Positions 25,067 to 32,939 are shown, numbered from the stretch's first letter. The stretch is DNA of 64,000 nucleotides from Knufia peltigerae (GCA_030247855.1 JAPDRN010000089.1:83016-147015); one strand, 5' to 3'. A program made the numbers and translations. Notes: generated by a model from the letters alone, not told the origin.

Positions 25067-25705
25067 ATGGCCCTGCATACCTGGTGGTGGTTCCTGGCGA
25101 CAGTGTTCGTGCTGTGCGGCACGCCGGGTCCGAACATGCTGCACATCCTGGGGCGCAGTGTCGGCCTGGGCTTCCGTCGCAGCGTGCCCGCCATGGCCGG
25201 TTGCCTGCTGGCGATGCTGCTGGTGCTTGCGGCGTCCGCGGCCGGCCTGAGCGCGGTGCTGCGCTCGTCGCCGCTGCTGTTCGATGTACTGCGTTATCTG
25301 GGTGTGGCCTACCTGGCCTGGTTGGGCATCAAGGCGTGGCGGGACAGCTACCGGCAGGCACCGGTGGCGACAGAGGCCGATGCAGCGCTGGCGCCGGTGC
25401 ACGGTGCCTGGGCAGTGTTCCGTGGTGGCCTGCTGGTGGGGCTGAGCAATCCCAAGCTGCTGCTGTTCGCCGCCGCGTTCCTGCCGCAGTTCGTCGATCC
25501 TGCGCGTGGCCAGGCCGTGCAGTACACGGTGCTTGTGGCCACCTTCGCCAGCTGCGAACTGTTCTGGTATGTGATGTACGCCGCAGGCGGACACGGGCTG
25601 CGCCGTTGGCTGGCAAAGCCATTTGCCCAACGCTGGTTCGAACGCCTGGTCGGCAGCGTCTTTCTCGCCTTCGCGGTGGCGCTGCTGCGCTTCCGACCGC
25701 GCTGA
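25067..25705 (+). CDS. LysE/RhtB-family amino-acid exporter
   Basis: A 212-aa inner-membrane exporter from the ATG at 25067; a GTG at 25055 in frame would add four residues. The family signature CGTPGPNMLHILGRSVGLG lies near the N-terminus, with six predicted helices including GGLLVGLSNPKLLLFAAAFLPQF. Members export amino acids such as homoserine, threonine or leucine; the substrate is not predictable here. It is monocistronic. Confidence 0.88.
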   Translation: MALHTWWWFLATVFVLCGTPGPNMLHILGRSVGLGFRRSVPAMAGCLLAMLLVLAASAAGLSAVLRSSPLLFDVLRYLGVAYLAWLGIKAWRDSYRQAPVATEADAALAPVHGAWAVFRGGLLVGLSNPKLLLFAAAFLPQFVDPARGQAVQYTVLVATFASCELFWYVMYAAGGHGLRRWLAKPFAQRWFERLVGSVFLAFAVALLRFRPR

Positions 25706-25809
25706 GCCGGATCGTTTCACGCCGCGCCTGCGACCTGTTCACGCGTGTGGCATCGCGGCCTGCCTAACCTGATCGCACCTTCGGTATTCCCGTCAGGGAG
25801 AGGATCGAC

Positions 25810-25983
25810 ATGATCAAGTGGGCCATCATTTTCGCCGTCATCGGCCTGATCGCCGGTGCGCTGGGTTTCGGCGGTATTGCCGGCGCCGCGGTGGGGATCG
25901 CCAAGTTCCTGTTCTGGGCCGGCATCATCATCGCCGTCGTACTTTTCGTGCTTGGCATGACCGTCGCGAAGAAGGTCGCCTAG
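25810..25983 (+). CDS. DUF1328 small membrane protein (YtjA-like)
   Basis: A 57-aa protein (MIKWAIIFAVIGLIAGALGFGGIAG...) with two transmembrane helices, the length and sequence of the DUF1328/YtjA family. A good GGAGAGGA ribosome-binding site precedes the ATG. The family is common in proteobacteria and has no assigned biochemical role. Confidence 0.88.
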   Translation: MIKWAIIFAVIGLIAGALGFGGIAGAAVGIAKFLFWAGIIIAVVLFVLGMTVAKKVA

Positions 25984-26008
25984 CCTGGCAGTTCGTGCAG
26001 CGGCGCGC

Positions 26009-26341
26009 TCAATGCGCGCTGCTGTGCGAGAACAGGTTGATGACCAGTACCCCGGCACAGATCAGGCCGATGCCGATCAGCGCCGGCGTGTCCAGGCGTT
26101 GCTTGAACACCAGCAGGCCGATCAGCGAGATCAGCACGATGCCGACGCCGGACCAGATGGCATAGGCAATGCCGGTGGGGATCGACTTCATCGTCAGCGA
26201 CAGCAGGTAGAAGCACACACCGTAACCGGCGAGCGCGCCCAGCGTGGGGCCGAGGCGGGTCATGCCTTCCGATGCCTTGAGCAGGGACGTGGCGATCACT
26301 TCCAGCACGATCGCACCGGCCAGGTAGAAATAGGGGTTCAT
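26009..26341 (-). CDS. emrE: SMR-family multidrug efflux protein, EmrE-like
   Basis: A proton-coupled exporter of cationic, lipophilic compounds working as an antiparallel dimer in the inner membrane. The 110 aa, four helices and key residues match EmrE: MNPYFYLAGAIVLE with Glu14, Tyr40, Tyr60 and Trp63 in GIAYAIWSGVGIV. It lies 13 bp behind a TetR gene in the same direction, so one promoter with an operator probably controls both. Confidence 0.9.
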   Translation of the reverse strand: MNPYFYLAGAIVLEVIATSLLKASEGMTRLGPTLGALAGYGVCFYLLSLTMKSIPTGIAYAIWSGVGIVLISLIGLLVFKQRLDTPALIGIGLICAGVLVINLFSHSSAH

Positions 26342-26354
26342 CGCCGTCTCCTGC

Positions 26355-26927
26355 TCATGCCGGTTCGCACAGCTTCAGGGCCTCCAGGGCCATGGCCTGG
26401 GCGTTCTGGCGTTCGTTCTCGTCCAAGGGCCGCCCGTAGGCGGTGGCCCAGTACCCATCGGCAACGCAACGCGCGGCGTACAGGCGCGGATCGCAGGCTT
26501 CATCCGGAAACTCGGCCAGCATGCCGCGCAGCCACGTGCGCCAGTACACCAGCAGCGCCGGCTCCAGCATGTTGCCCATGGTGAGCCCGATGTCGTTGAT
26601 CTGTTCCTGCTGCAGCAGATGTTCGAAATTCACCTGCACATAGGCACGGCTGAAGCCGCCATGGCGGGGCGGGGACTGTCGCAGCACCTCGCGGACCCTG
26701 TCCTCGAAGTCGGCAATGAGCGAGGTCAGCGTCGCCTCGATCAGGTCCTGCTTGCTGCCGAAATGATGGAACAGCGCGCCCTTGCTGACACCGGCCGCGT
26801 CGGCGACGTCCTGCACGGTGAGGGCCGCCAGCCCATTCTGGCCGAGGGTATGGGCGGTCGCGTGCAGCAGCGCCTGGCGCACGGTGTCGGGCGCCTTGCG
26901 GCGGGAGCGGGGAGGGGATTCTGGCAT
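26355..26927 (-). CDS. TetR-family repressor of the emrE-like gene
   Basis: A 190-aa regulator with an N-terminal helix-turn-helix (LTVQDVADAAGVSKGALFHHFGSKQDLIEATL, about 36-67) and a C-terminal ligand-binding domain. It is the first gene of a two-gene unit with the SMR pump, so a role as autorepressor and drug sensor is the simplest reading. A near-perfect palindrome lies over the predicted transcription start. Confidence 0.85.
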   Translation of the reverse strand: MPESPPRSRRKAPDTVRQALLHATAHTLGQNGLAALTVQDVADAAGVSKGALFHHFGSKQDLIEATLTSLIADFEDRVREVLRQSPPRHGGFSRAYVQVNFEHLLQQEQINDIGLTMGNMLEPALLVYWRTWLRGMLAEFPDEACDPRLYAARCVADGYWATAYGRPLDENERQNAQAMALEALKLCEPA

Positions 26928-26939
26928 GAGGGGGACGAA

Positions 26940-26962
26940 ACCGACTGGACGGTATGATTGTA
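26940..26962 (-). promoter_or_regulatory. Operator and -10 of the tetR-emrE unit
   Basis: The palindrome ACCGACTGGACGGT (26940-26953; 6-bp arms with one mismatch) lies immediately downstream of a minus-strand TACAAT (26957-26962) and 13 bp before the TetR start. This is the expected place for an autorepressing TetR site. No convincing -35 is visible. Confidence 0.5.
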
Positions 26963-27003
26963 GCGCGGGGCGATGCAGTCGCCTCGCCAGTCAGTTCAGG
27001 ACC

Positions 27004-27759
27004 TCACTGCAGATAGAACGCGATGCCGGTGCCGAACTGCAGGTCGGGGCTGTTGCGATTGAGGCCGAGATCGAAAGAGGCGTCCAACTGCACGTTCGGC
27101 CGCAGCATCCAGGTCAGGCCTGCGCCGGCGATGGCCTGGTCGGGTTGCTGGTTGGCATGGGTAAAACCGGCTTCGAGATAGGTGCCCAGTCGCTCGGTCA
27201 CGCTCAGCGCGAGACTTGGCGACCAGGTCGTGCTGCGCTGGCCTGCACCGCGCTGATGACTGCCATACAGCGCACCGCTCCAGCGGTCGTTGAAGGTGTG
27301 CTCGACGCTGGCGGCCAGTGCGTACTGGCGGCCATCGCTGAAGGCGGCATCGCCACGCGCGATCACACCGCTTGCCAGCAGCGCCCAGGCCGTGCGCTCG
27401 GTACTGCCGGGACCTGCCCATTTCACTCCGACGGTGCTGTCGCCGGCGCCGCGCTGCTGCGTGCGTGGCATGCCAGGGCCACGTTCGCGCTGGCGCTGCC
27501 ACGGCGTGGACGCCAACTGCAGCTCCCAGCCCGGCGCCAGCCCGGTGCGCAGCAACAGGTCGCTGGAAAGCGATGTCGTACGCAGGCTGTCGCGATCACG
27601 ATCGCGTTGATAGCTGGGCAGGCCCACTTCGACGGCAAGGCCGCCACGCGGCACCGTGTCGGTGCCGAAGCCGATGCCGGGACGGTCGAAGCTGGGAGGG
27701 TCTGCGGCCAGCACCGGGGTGCTGGCCAGCGACAGGGTGATCAACAGGGTGTGGCGCAT
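27004..27759 (-). CDS. Outer-membrane beta-barrel protein, MetA-type transporter family
   Basis: A 251-aa protein with a signal peptide (MRHTLLITLSLASTPVLAADP) and alternating-residue beta strands to a C-terminal aromatic-X end (FGTGIAFYLQ). The opening SFDRPGIGFGTDTVPRGGLAVEVGLP resembles the family named after the phenol-degradation MetA protein, annotated as transporter-like barrels. The transported compound is unknown. The start chosen is the ATG at 27759, since the longer frame lacks a signal sequence. Confidence 0.7.
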   Translation of the reverse strand: MRHTLLITLSLASTPVLAADPPSFDRPGIGFGTDTVPRGGLAVEVGLPSYQRDRDRDSLRTTSLSSDLLLRTGLAPGWELQLASTPWQRQRERGPGMPRTQQRGAGDSTVGVKWAGPGSTERTAWALLASGVIARGDAAFSDGRQYALAASVEHTFNDRWSGALYGSHQRGAGQRSTTWSPSLALSVTERLGTYLEAGFTHANQQPDQAIAGAGLTWMLRPNVQLDASFDLGLNRNSPDLQFGTGIAFYLQ

Positions 27760-27829
27760 GCGGGCTCCGTCTCGCAGGGATGCTTCAGCATGCGCGGCGA
27801 TGCCGTGCGCACGGCGTGAGCCGCACCGT

Positions 27830-28063
27830 TCAGTCGCTGATGCGGGCGAAGCGTGCCTGCGGGCCGTGCTCGCCGGGCACCTGTTCAATGAACATCGGAT
27901 AGGGACGCACCCACAGTCCGCCTTCGCCGTACAGGGCGCGATAGAGCACCATCGGCTGCAGCGTTTCACTGCTGCGGACGATGTCGATCACCTCGTACTC
28001 GCCACCCTTGAAGTGGCGGTAGCGGCCAGGTGTCAGCGCGGGCAGTGGGGTCAGGTCGGTCAT
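27830..28063 (-). CDS. DUF1653 protein
   Basis: A 77-aa soluble protein. GRYRHFKGGEYEVIDIVRSSETLQPMVLYRALYGEGGLWVRP is the DUF1653 signature (consensus Y.H.KG..Y.V...A.HSE...V.Y..L). Function unknown. The ATG at 28063 was preferred to one three codons upstream. It follows the lipoprotein gene by 12 bp, probably in one operon. Confidence 0.85.
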   Translation of the reverse strand: MTDLTPLPALTPGRYRHFKGGEYEVIDIVRSSETLQPMVLYRALYGEGGLWVRPYPMFIEQVPGEHGPQARFARISD

Positions 28064-28075
28064 CGGCAGCACCCG

Positions 28076-28339
28076 TTACCTGCGCGCCGGCGTTGCCGGG
28101 GTGGCGCAGTAGGCGTCGATGGCTTCGGCGGTGTTGGCCAGGCCCTGCGCTTGCGCCAGTTCCCACGGGCGCTCGCAGCGCTGGCTGTGCTCGCACCACT
28201 GATAGCCGGCCGAACCGATGCATCCGTGTGCATCGCGGTCGCCACCGACCACGGGTGTGGCGGCGTCACGGGTGACCGGTTTTTCCGGACTGGCACACGC
28301 GGTCAGGGCCAGCAGCGGGATCAGGAACAGGACTTTCAT
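28076..28339 (-). CDS. Small Cys-rich lipoprotein
   Basis: An 87-aa protein from the ATG at 28339. The lipobox LTAC ends a short signal peptide (MKVLFLIPLLALTAC, Cys15). The mature part contains DAHGCIGSAGYQWCEHSQRCERPWELA, a motif (GCxxSAGYxWC...CxRPWEL) that recurs in small proteobacterial secreted proteins, often as a C-terminal module. Function unknown. Upstream, 28340-28755 contains no gene I can support. Confidence 0.7.
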   Translation of the reverse strand: MKVLFLIPLLALTACASPEKPVTRDAATPVVGGDRDAHGCIGSAGYQWCEHSQRCERPWELAQAQGLANTAEAIDAYCATPATPARR

Positions 28340-28755
28340 GGGTGCGGCTCCGTGCCGTAAACCGACAGTCTGTGTGGTCCCCGCAGCGGCGGCAAGCATC
28401 GCTGGCCAAGCCTCAACTCAGCGACGCGCGCACCAGTTCCTCGATCAGTACCACGTAGCTGGCGGCGAAATAGAACTTCAGCAGCGTCGAACGCTGCACT
28501 GGAAGCGAGGTGCGCATGTGGAAGGGGCCCCTGTTGATGACGATAGTGTGAAGCGCGGCTGACTTCGTGACAAGGGTCACGGAATGGATTTCCTAAATGG
28601 CCTCAGGGATGTGATGGGCGGCGCTTTCTGAGGTGTCGGTGGGGAGTTTTCGGATAAATCCGATAGGTCTTCCCCGAGGGCATGGCTAGGCTGGTCGGGC
28701 ATCGGAGATCGGCCTTGCGCCGGTCCCGGATTTCCCAGAAACGCAGGAGCCCACC
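28340..28755. other. Gene-poor stretch upstream of the first twin small gene
   Basis: 416 bp. A 34-codon minus-strand frame (28413-28517, ending KFYFAASYVVLIEELVRASLS) has a membrane-helix-like centre but no ribosome-binding site, so it is not called. The only clear signal is the palindrome at 28650-28666 in front of the plus-strand gene. Confidence 0.5.
28650..28666 (+). promoter_or_regulatory. Palindromic operator candidate TCGGAT-AA-ATCCGA
   Basis: A perfect 14-bp inverted repeat followed by TAG, 89 bp before the 68-aa gene. The same element with paired substitutions (TCAGAGAAATCTGATAG) precedes the paralogous gene at 29827. Confidence 0.5.
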
Positions 28756-28962
28756 ATGGTCATCACTGTCCAATGCAATGCCCAGCGCTGGTCCGTCCTG
28801 GATCCGCAGACACGCGCGACCGAAGTGTTCAGCACCGGTGCGGCCGCCTTCGATGCCGCTGCCTCGCGGGCCAGCGAACATCACTGCCGTACCGGCCAGC
28901 ACAGCACCGTGCGCGTGGAAGCACTGGGCACCGCGGTCGACGCACTGCACTTCGGCCGCTGA
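28756..28962 (+). CDS. Small protein, twin of the gene at 29827
   Basis: A 68-aa soluble protein with an AGGAG site 7 bp before the ATG. It aligns along its whole length with the 67-aa product at 29827: M.I..QC..Q.W.VL.P.....E....G..AFD.A...A..H...TGQ...VRVE..G..V.A...G. There is no signal peptide. The pattern (short strands, a central helix, a C-terminal strand pair) suggests a small alpha/beta fold of unknown function. The two twins flank a DUF3011 gene and share an upstream palindrome. Confidence 0.75.
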   Translation: MVITVQCNAQRWSVLDPQTRATEVFSTGAAAFDAAASRASEHHCRTGQHSTVRVEALGTAVDALHFGR

Positions 28963-29091
28963 GCCGTCGCAGCCGCAGTCAGTTGCGGTTGGGTTGGTTG
29001 AATGGGGGAAAACCGCCGTCGCAGCTCCCTCTGTGCGCCACGCCCGGAATCCCCGATGCTTGCCTCCACCGTATTCACCTGGAGACGAGGG

Positions 29092-29652
29092 ATGGGCAAG
29101 GGACTCACTTGGCGCACCGTGGCGTGCACCCTGTTGCCGATGATGGCTGCCGCTGGCGGCGCGCAGGCGCAGAACTATGGCTACGACGATCGCTACGATG
29201 ATCGTGGCAGCAATGGCATCGTGCGCTGTGAATCGATCAAGAACCGCAGCAACGAGTGCCGTCTGGAAGGGCGCGCGCGCATGATCCGCCAGTTGTCCGG
29301 CTCCCCCTGCGTGGAAGGTGAGACCTGGGGCCAGTCCCGTTACGGTGTCTGGGTTACCCAGGGCTGTCGTGCCGAATTCGTCGGTGAGTACCGGCGGCCG
29401 GGCGGTGGCGGCGGATGGGGCGGCGGTGGCGGCAACGGCTGGGGCGGAAGCCAGTGGGGTGGTGGCGGCCAGGTGATTGCCTGCCATTCCAACGACCGGC
29501 GCCAGCAGTACTGTGATGCGCAGGTTCGTCGCGGCGTGCGTCTGGTACGGCAGGAATCGCGCACTGTCTGCATCGAAGGCCAGAACTGGGGCTGGGACCG
29601 CCGTGGCATCTGGGTCAGCAATGGCTGCCGGGGCCAGTTCCAAGTGAACTGA
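29092..29652 (+). CDS. Secreted DUF3011-type protein with Gly-rich linker
   Basis: A 186-aa secreted protein from the ATG at 29092 with a GGAGACGAGG site. The signal peptide ends AAAGGAQAQ. Two Cys-containing DUF3011 repeats (about 42-96 and 125-186; ending GVWVTQGCRAEF and GIWVSNGCRGQF) are joined by a (G/W)-rich linker. It is a paralogue of the gene at 22848, whose linker is Arg/Asp-rich, so the repeats are conserved while the linkers diverged completely. Function unknown. Confidence 0.85.
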   Translation: MGKGLTWRTVACTLLPMMAAAGGAQAQNYGYDDRYDDRGSNGIVRCESIKNRSNECRLEGRARMIRQLSGSPCVEGETWGQSRYGVWVTQGCRAEFVGEYRRPGGGGGWGGGGGNGWGGSQWGGGGQVIACHSNDRRQQYCDAQVRRGVRLVRQESRTVCIEGQNWGWDRRGIWVSNGCRGQFQVN

Positions 29653-29675
29653 GCGGCCGACGCAATCGGCTCAAG

Positions 29676-29693
29676 ATCAGAGAAATCTGATAG
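29676..29693 (+). promoter_or_regulatory. Palindromic operator candidate ATCAGA-GAAA-TCTGAT
   Basis: A perfect inverted repeat with 6-bp arms, followed by AG, 134 bp before the 67-aa gene. It differs from the site at 28650 by a compensated G/C to A/T change in the arms and one central base. Confidence 0.5.
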
Positions 29694-29826
29694 CGATCAC
29701 ACTTCTTTCCTCGTATTGTCGACTCCCGGGACGCCTTGCGCGTCCCGGTTCGCACTGGCCATCCCTGTCGCGCCTGGTGCGGTCATTCTCTCGTCGTCGA
29801 TACGCTGTTCAAGGAGTGAGCAACGC

Positions 29827-30030
29827 ATGTTGATCCGACTGCAATGTGAGCAGCGCCAATGGCGCGTGCTGCACCCGGACAAGCCGGAACCGATCGAGTT
29901 CCGCGATGGCGTCCGTGCCTTTGACTTCGCCGAAACCCTGGCCCGCCTGCATTTCACCGATACCGGCCAACGCGCCTCGGTGCGGGTGGAGTCCAGCGGT
30001 GCTTTTGTCGAAGCGATCAGCTACGGCTGA
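29827..30030 (+). CDS. Small protein, twin of the gene at 28756
   Basis: A 67-aa soluble protein (MLIRLQCEQRQWRVLHPDK...) with AAGGAG upstream at a somewhat long spacing. It shares the QC..Q.W.VL.P, AFD.A and TGQ...VRVE motifs with the 68-aa protein at 28756. Unknown family. The pair looks like a local duplication that carried its promoter palindrome along. Confidence 0.75.
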   Translation: MLIRLQCEQRQWRVLHPDKPEPIEFRDGVRAFDFAETLARLHFTDTGQRASVRVESSGAFVEAISYG

Positions 30031-30056
30031 CAGCGCCGTTCGCCGGCAGGGTTTGC

Positions 30057-30141
30057 GGCATCCACGCCATGCGTGGATGTATTTCTGCGCCACCAGTACC
30101 TAACCGCGCCACGCGTGGATGAGGGGCCTGGGGAGCCACGC
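30057..30141 (+). repeat. Degenerate REP palindromes before dxs 3' end
   Basis: CATCCACGCCATGCGTGGATG (30059-30079) has the stem of the GTAG-ATCCACG REP type but has lost GTAG. Weaker CCACGCGTGG and GCCACGCATGACGTGGC units follow. They lie in the 140-bp convergent gap between the twin gene and dxs. Confidence 0.5.
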
Positions 30142-30170
30142 ATGACGTGGCCCCATAACCCCGGCGGCGC

Positions 30171-32081
30171 TCAGCCCGCCGCGCTCAGCGGCGGGTTACC
30201 AGCGGCCAGTTGCGGCCAGCGCTTGAGCAGGGCCACACGGATGCCGGCGGCATCGATGCCGGCCTCGGCCAGCAGGTCTTCGCGGCTGGCGTGATGCTGG
30301 AAGGCATCGGGCAGGCCCAGGTGCAGGATCGGGCGCAGCACGTCCTCGGCATTGAGCAGTTCGGCCACGGCCGAACCGGCGCCGCCGGCCACCACGTTGT
30401 CCTCGATCGTCACCAGTGCGTCGTGCTGGTTGGCCATCGCCAGTACCAGTTCGCGATCCAGTGGCTTGATGAAACGCATGTTGACCACGCTCAAACCCAG
30501 TTCGCGACCCACCAGTTCGGCGGCGGCGACGGTGCTGCCGAAGGCGAGCAGGGCGACACGGTTGCCCTGCAGGCGCAGCTCGCCCTTGCCGATCGGCAGG
30601 GTCGACAGATCGCTGCCGGCATCCACGCCGGTACCGCTGCCGCGCGGGTAGCGCACTGCAGCCGGGCCGGGATGCTGCAGGCCGGTGCTGAGCATCTGCC
30701 GGCACTCGGCCTCGTTGGACGGGGCCATCACCACCATGTTCGGCACGCAGCGCAGGAAGCTGAGGTCGAGGTTGCCGGCGTGGGTTGCACCATCGGGGCC
30801 GACGACGCCGGCGCGGTCGATCGCGAACAGGACATCCAGGTCCTGGATGGCCACGTCGTGCACCAGCTGGTCGTACGCGCGCTGCAGGAAGGTGGAATAG
30901 ATCGCCACCACCGGCTTGCCGCCCTGGGTGGCCATGCCCGCGGCCAGGGTCACCGCATGCTGCTCGGCGATGGCCACATCGAAGTAGCGCTGCGGGTACT
31001 CCTTGCTGAAGCGCACCAGGCCGGAGCCTTCGCGCATCGCCGGGGTGATGCCATACAGGCGTGGCTCGGCCGCAGCGGCGTCACACAGCCAGTCGCCAAA
31101 CACGTCGGTATAGGTCGGCTTCTTCGCGCCGGTCTTGGCCACCAGGCCCTTGTCCGGATCGAACGGGCCCACCGCGTGGTAACCGATCTGGTCGCCTTCG
31201 GCCGGCTCGTAGCCCTTGCCCTTGGTGGTCATCACATGCAGCAGCTTCGGGCCCTTGGAGGCACGCAGCGTCTTCAGCGCGGACAGCAGCGCCGGCAGGT
31301 CGTGGCCATCGATCGGGCCGGTGTAATGGAAGCCCATTTCCTCGAACATCGTGGACGGCACGAACATGCCCTTCCAGTGTTCTTCCCAGCGCTTCACGAA
31401 ACGAGCGGGGTTGTTCTTCTTGTCGCCGAGGATCTTCTTGCCGCCTTCGCGCAGCGCATTGAGCGTGCGGCTGCCGGTGGCGCGGCCGAGCATCTTGGTC
31501 AGCCCGCCCACTGCCTCGGAGATCGACATGTTGTTGTCGTTGAGGATCACCAGCAGGTTTGGTTCCGGTTCCATGCCACCGGCGTGCATCAGCGCTTCGA
31601 ACGCCATGCCTGCGGTCATCGCGCCGTCGCCGATCACGGCCACGACCTTGCGATCGTCACCTTCGGTCTGGCGCGCGATGGCCATGCCCAGCGCTGCCGA
31701 GATCGAGGTCGAGGAGTGGCCGACACCGAAGGTGTCGTATTCGCTTTCTTCGCGCTTGGGGAACGGCGCGACGCCATCCTTCTGCTTGACGGTATGGATC
31801 TCGTCGCGGCGACCGGTGAGGATCTTGTGCGGATACGTCTGGTGGCCGACGTCCCAGACCAGCTGGTCGACCGGGGTCTGGTACAGGTAGTGCAGGGCCA
31901 CGGTGAGCTCGATCACGCCCAGGCCGGCGGCGAAATGGCCGCCGCTTTTGCCAACCGATTCGATCAGGTAGGCACGCAGTTCATCGGCAACCGCTGTCAG
32001 TTCGGATTCGTCGAACGTGCGCAGGTCATCCGGTGTCTGGATGCGCGCGAGGCGGGGATAGCGGGCAGAGTCGATCATCAT
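30171..32081 (-). CDS. dxs: 1-deoxy-D-xylulose-5-phosphate synthase
   Basis: A thiamine-diphosphate enzyme that condenses pyruvate and glyceraldehyde-3-phosphate, the first step of the MEP isoprenoid pathway. The 636 aa show the TPP/Mg motif VVAVIGDGAMTAGMAFEALMHAGG...NDNNMSIS, SGGHFAAGLGVIELTVALHY near the N-terminus, the catalytic Glu in DVAIAEQHAVTLAAGMA, and a transketolase C-terminal domain. Starts at 32081 and 32078 (MM) are equivalent. It is monocistronic. Confidence 0.98.
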   Translation of the reverse strand: MMIDSARYPRLARIQTPDDLRTFDESELTAVADELRAYLIESVGKSGGHFAAGLGVIELTVALHYLYQTPVDQLVWDVGHQTYPHKILTGRRDEIHTVKQKDGVAPFPKREESEYDTFGVGHSSTSISAALGMAIARQTEGDDRKVVAVIGDGAMTAGMAFEALMHAGGMEPEPNLLVILNDNNMSISEAVGGLTKMLGRATGSRTLNALREGGKKILGDKKNNPARFVKRWEEHWKGMFVPSTMFEEMGFHYTGPIDGHDLPALLSALKTLRASKGPKLLHVMTTKGKGYEPAEGDQIGYHAVGPFDPDKGLVAKTGAKKPTYTDVFGDWLCDAAAAEPRLYGITPAMREGSGLVRFSKEYPQRYFDVAIAEQHAVTLAAGMATQGGKPVVAIYSTFLQRAYDQLVHDVAIQDLDVLFAIDRAGVVGPDGATHAGNLDLSFLRCVPNMVVMAPSNEAECRQMLSTGLQHPGPAAVRYPRGSGTGVDAGSDLSTLPIGKGELRLQGNRVALLAFGSTVAAAELVGRELGLSVVNMRFIKPLDRELVLAMANQHDALVTIEDNVVAGGAGSAVAELLNAEDVLRPILHLGLPDAFQHHASREDLLAEAGIDAAGIRVALLKRWPQLAAGNPPLSAAG

Positions 32082-32183
32082 GTTCGCACTTGTTCTGAAC
32101 GACCATTTTCGCCCTCAAACGGGGGTGGGGCAAGCAAACGCCGCCGTCCGTGACAGGACGGTGAGGGTTGCATTCCCGGATGT

Positions 32184-32849
32184 TCAGGTGCAGAGCTTGG
32201 AACGCTTGGGCAGCTGGGCCCTCAGGAACGCCATCTGGTCGGCCAGGATGTTGCGGTTGGACAGGATCAGGTGCTCGATCCAGCTCGGCCGGTAGGGCAC
32301 CGCCAACAGTGGCATGCCGGCCTGTTGCGGGGTGCGGTCGCTCTTGCGCGAATTGCAGTGGAAGCAGGCGGTGACTACGTTTTCCCAGGTATCCAGGCCG
32401 CCTTTGGACAAGGGCATGACATGGTCGCGGGTCAGGGTGGGGCGTCCGAACTGCTGCCCGCAGTAAAGGCAGAGATGGGCATCGCGGGCGAACAGGGCCG
32501 GGTTGGTCAGGTTCGGCGTCGGGTCCAGTGCGCGTGATCGGGCATGGCCGCGCGCGGCGATGATCGGGTGCAGGTCCATCCCGCTCTGCATGCCACTGCG
32601 ACGATTTGTCCCACCGTGGATGTGCAGACAGGGGTCGCCGAGTGTCCAGGCGACGGCATCGCGGGCGTAGAGGCAGGCGGCGTCCTGCCAGGTGATCCAG
32701 TCCAGGACCCGCCCGTGACCATCAAGTGAGAGCAACCGGACCGTGCCGGGGCGATGCAGCGTCGTGGCGTTGGGCGATGCTTCGGCGCCCGGAGCAGAAA
32801 ACGGAGCTCCGGCTTCGATCAGACCCAAGCGTGTAGTGTCTGTCTCCAT
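32184..32849 (-). CDS. HNH endonuclease
   Basis: A 221-aa protein with a C-terminal HNH nuclease domain (about 125-180). Zinc ligands come from CLYCGQQF and ACFHCNSRK, with the catalytic DHVMPLSKGG and NV. The N-terminal 110 residues carry segments such as LLSLDGHGRVLDWITWQDAACLYARDAVAW, which recur in a family of free-standing bacterial HNH proteins also seen outside phages. Target unknown. Its start is 18 bp from one end of a 61-bp perfect palindrome. Confidence 0.85.
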   Translation of the reverse strand: METDTTRLGLIEAGAPFSAPGAEASPNATTLHRPGTVRLLSLDGHGRVLDWITWQDAACLYARDAVAWTLGDPCLHIHGGTNRRSGMQSGMDLHPIIAARGHARSRALDPTPNLTNPALFARDAHLCLYCGQQFGRPTLTRDHVMPLSKGGLDTWENVVTACFHCNSRKSDRTPQQAGMPLLAVPYRPSWIEHLILSNRNILADQMAFLRAQLPKRSKLCT

Positions 32850-32866
32850 CGGGAAAACAGCTTATA

Positions 32867-32927
32867 CCTGAATGTTGACGATTTGTGTATCGCCCAGCGG
32901 GCGATACACAAATCGTCAACATTCAGG
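32867..32927. repeat. 61-bp perfect palindrome next to the HNH gene
   Basis: The arms 32867-32895 and 32899-32927 are exact reverse complements (29 bp) around the spacer AGC. Both strands therefore encode the same spurious peptide start (MLTICVSP). There is no T tract, so it is not an ordinary terminator. It would form an RNA hairpin in any HNH transcript starting upstream, or a DNA cruciform. Confidence 0.9.
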
Positions 32928-32939
32928 TCCGCGCATTCC

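Noticed and set aside
28413..28517. 34-codon minus-strand frame with a hydrophobic centre
   Set aside because: No ribosome-binding site and too short to judge by composition alone.
32082..32183. Possible thiamine (TPP) riboswitch in front of dxs
   Set aside because: The conserved TPP-box sequences were not found; only a short CCGTCC/GGACGG hairpin is present.
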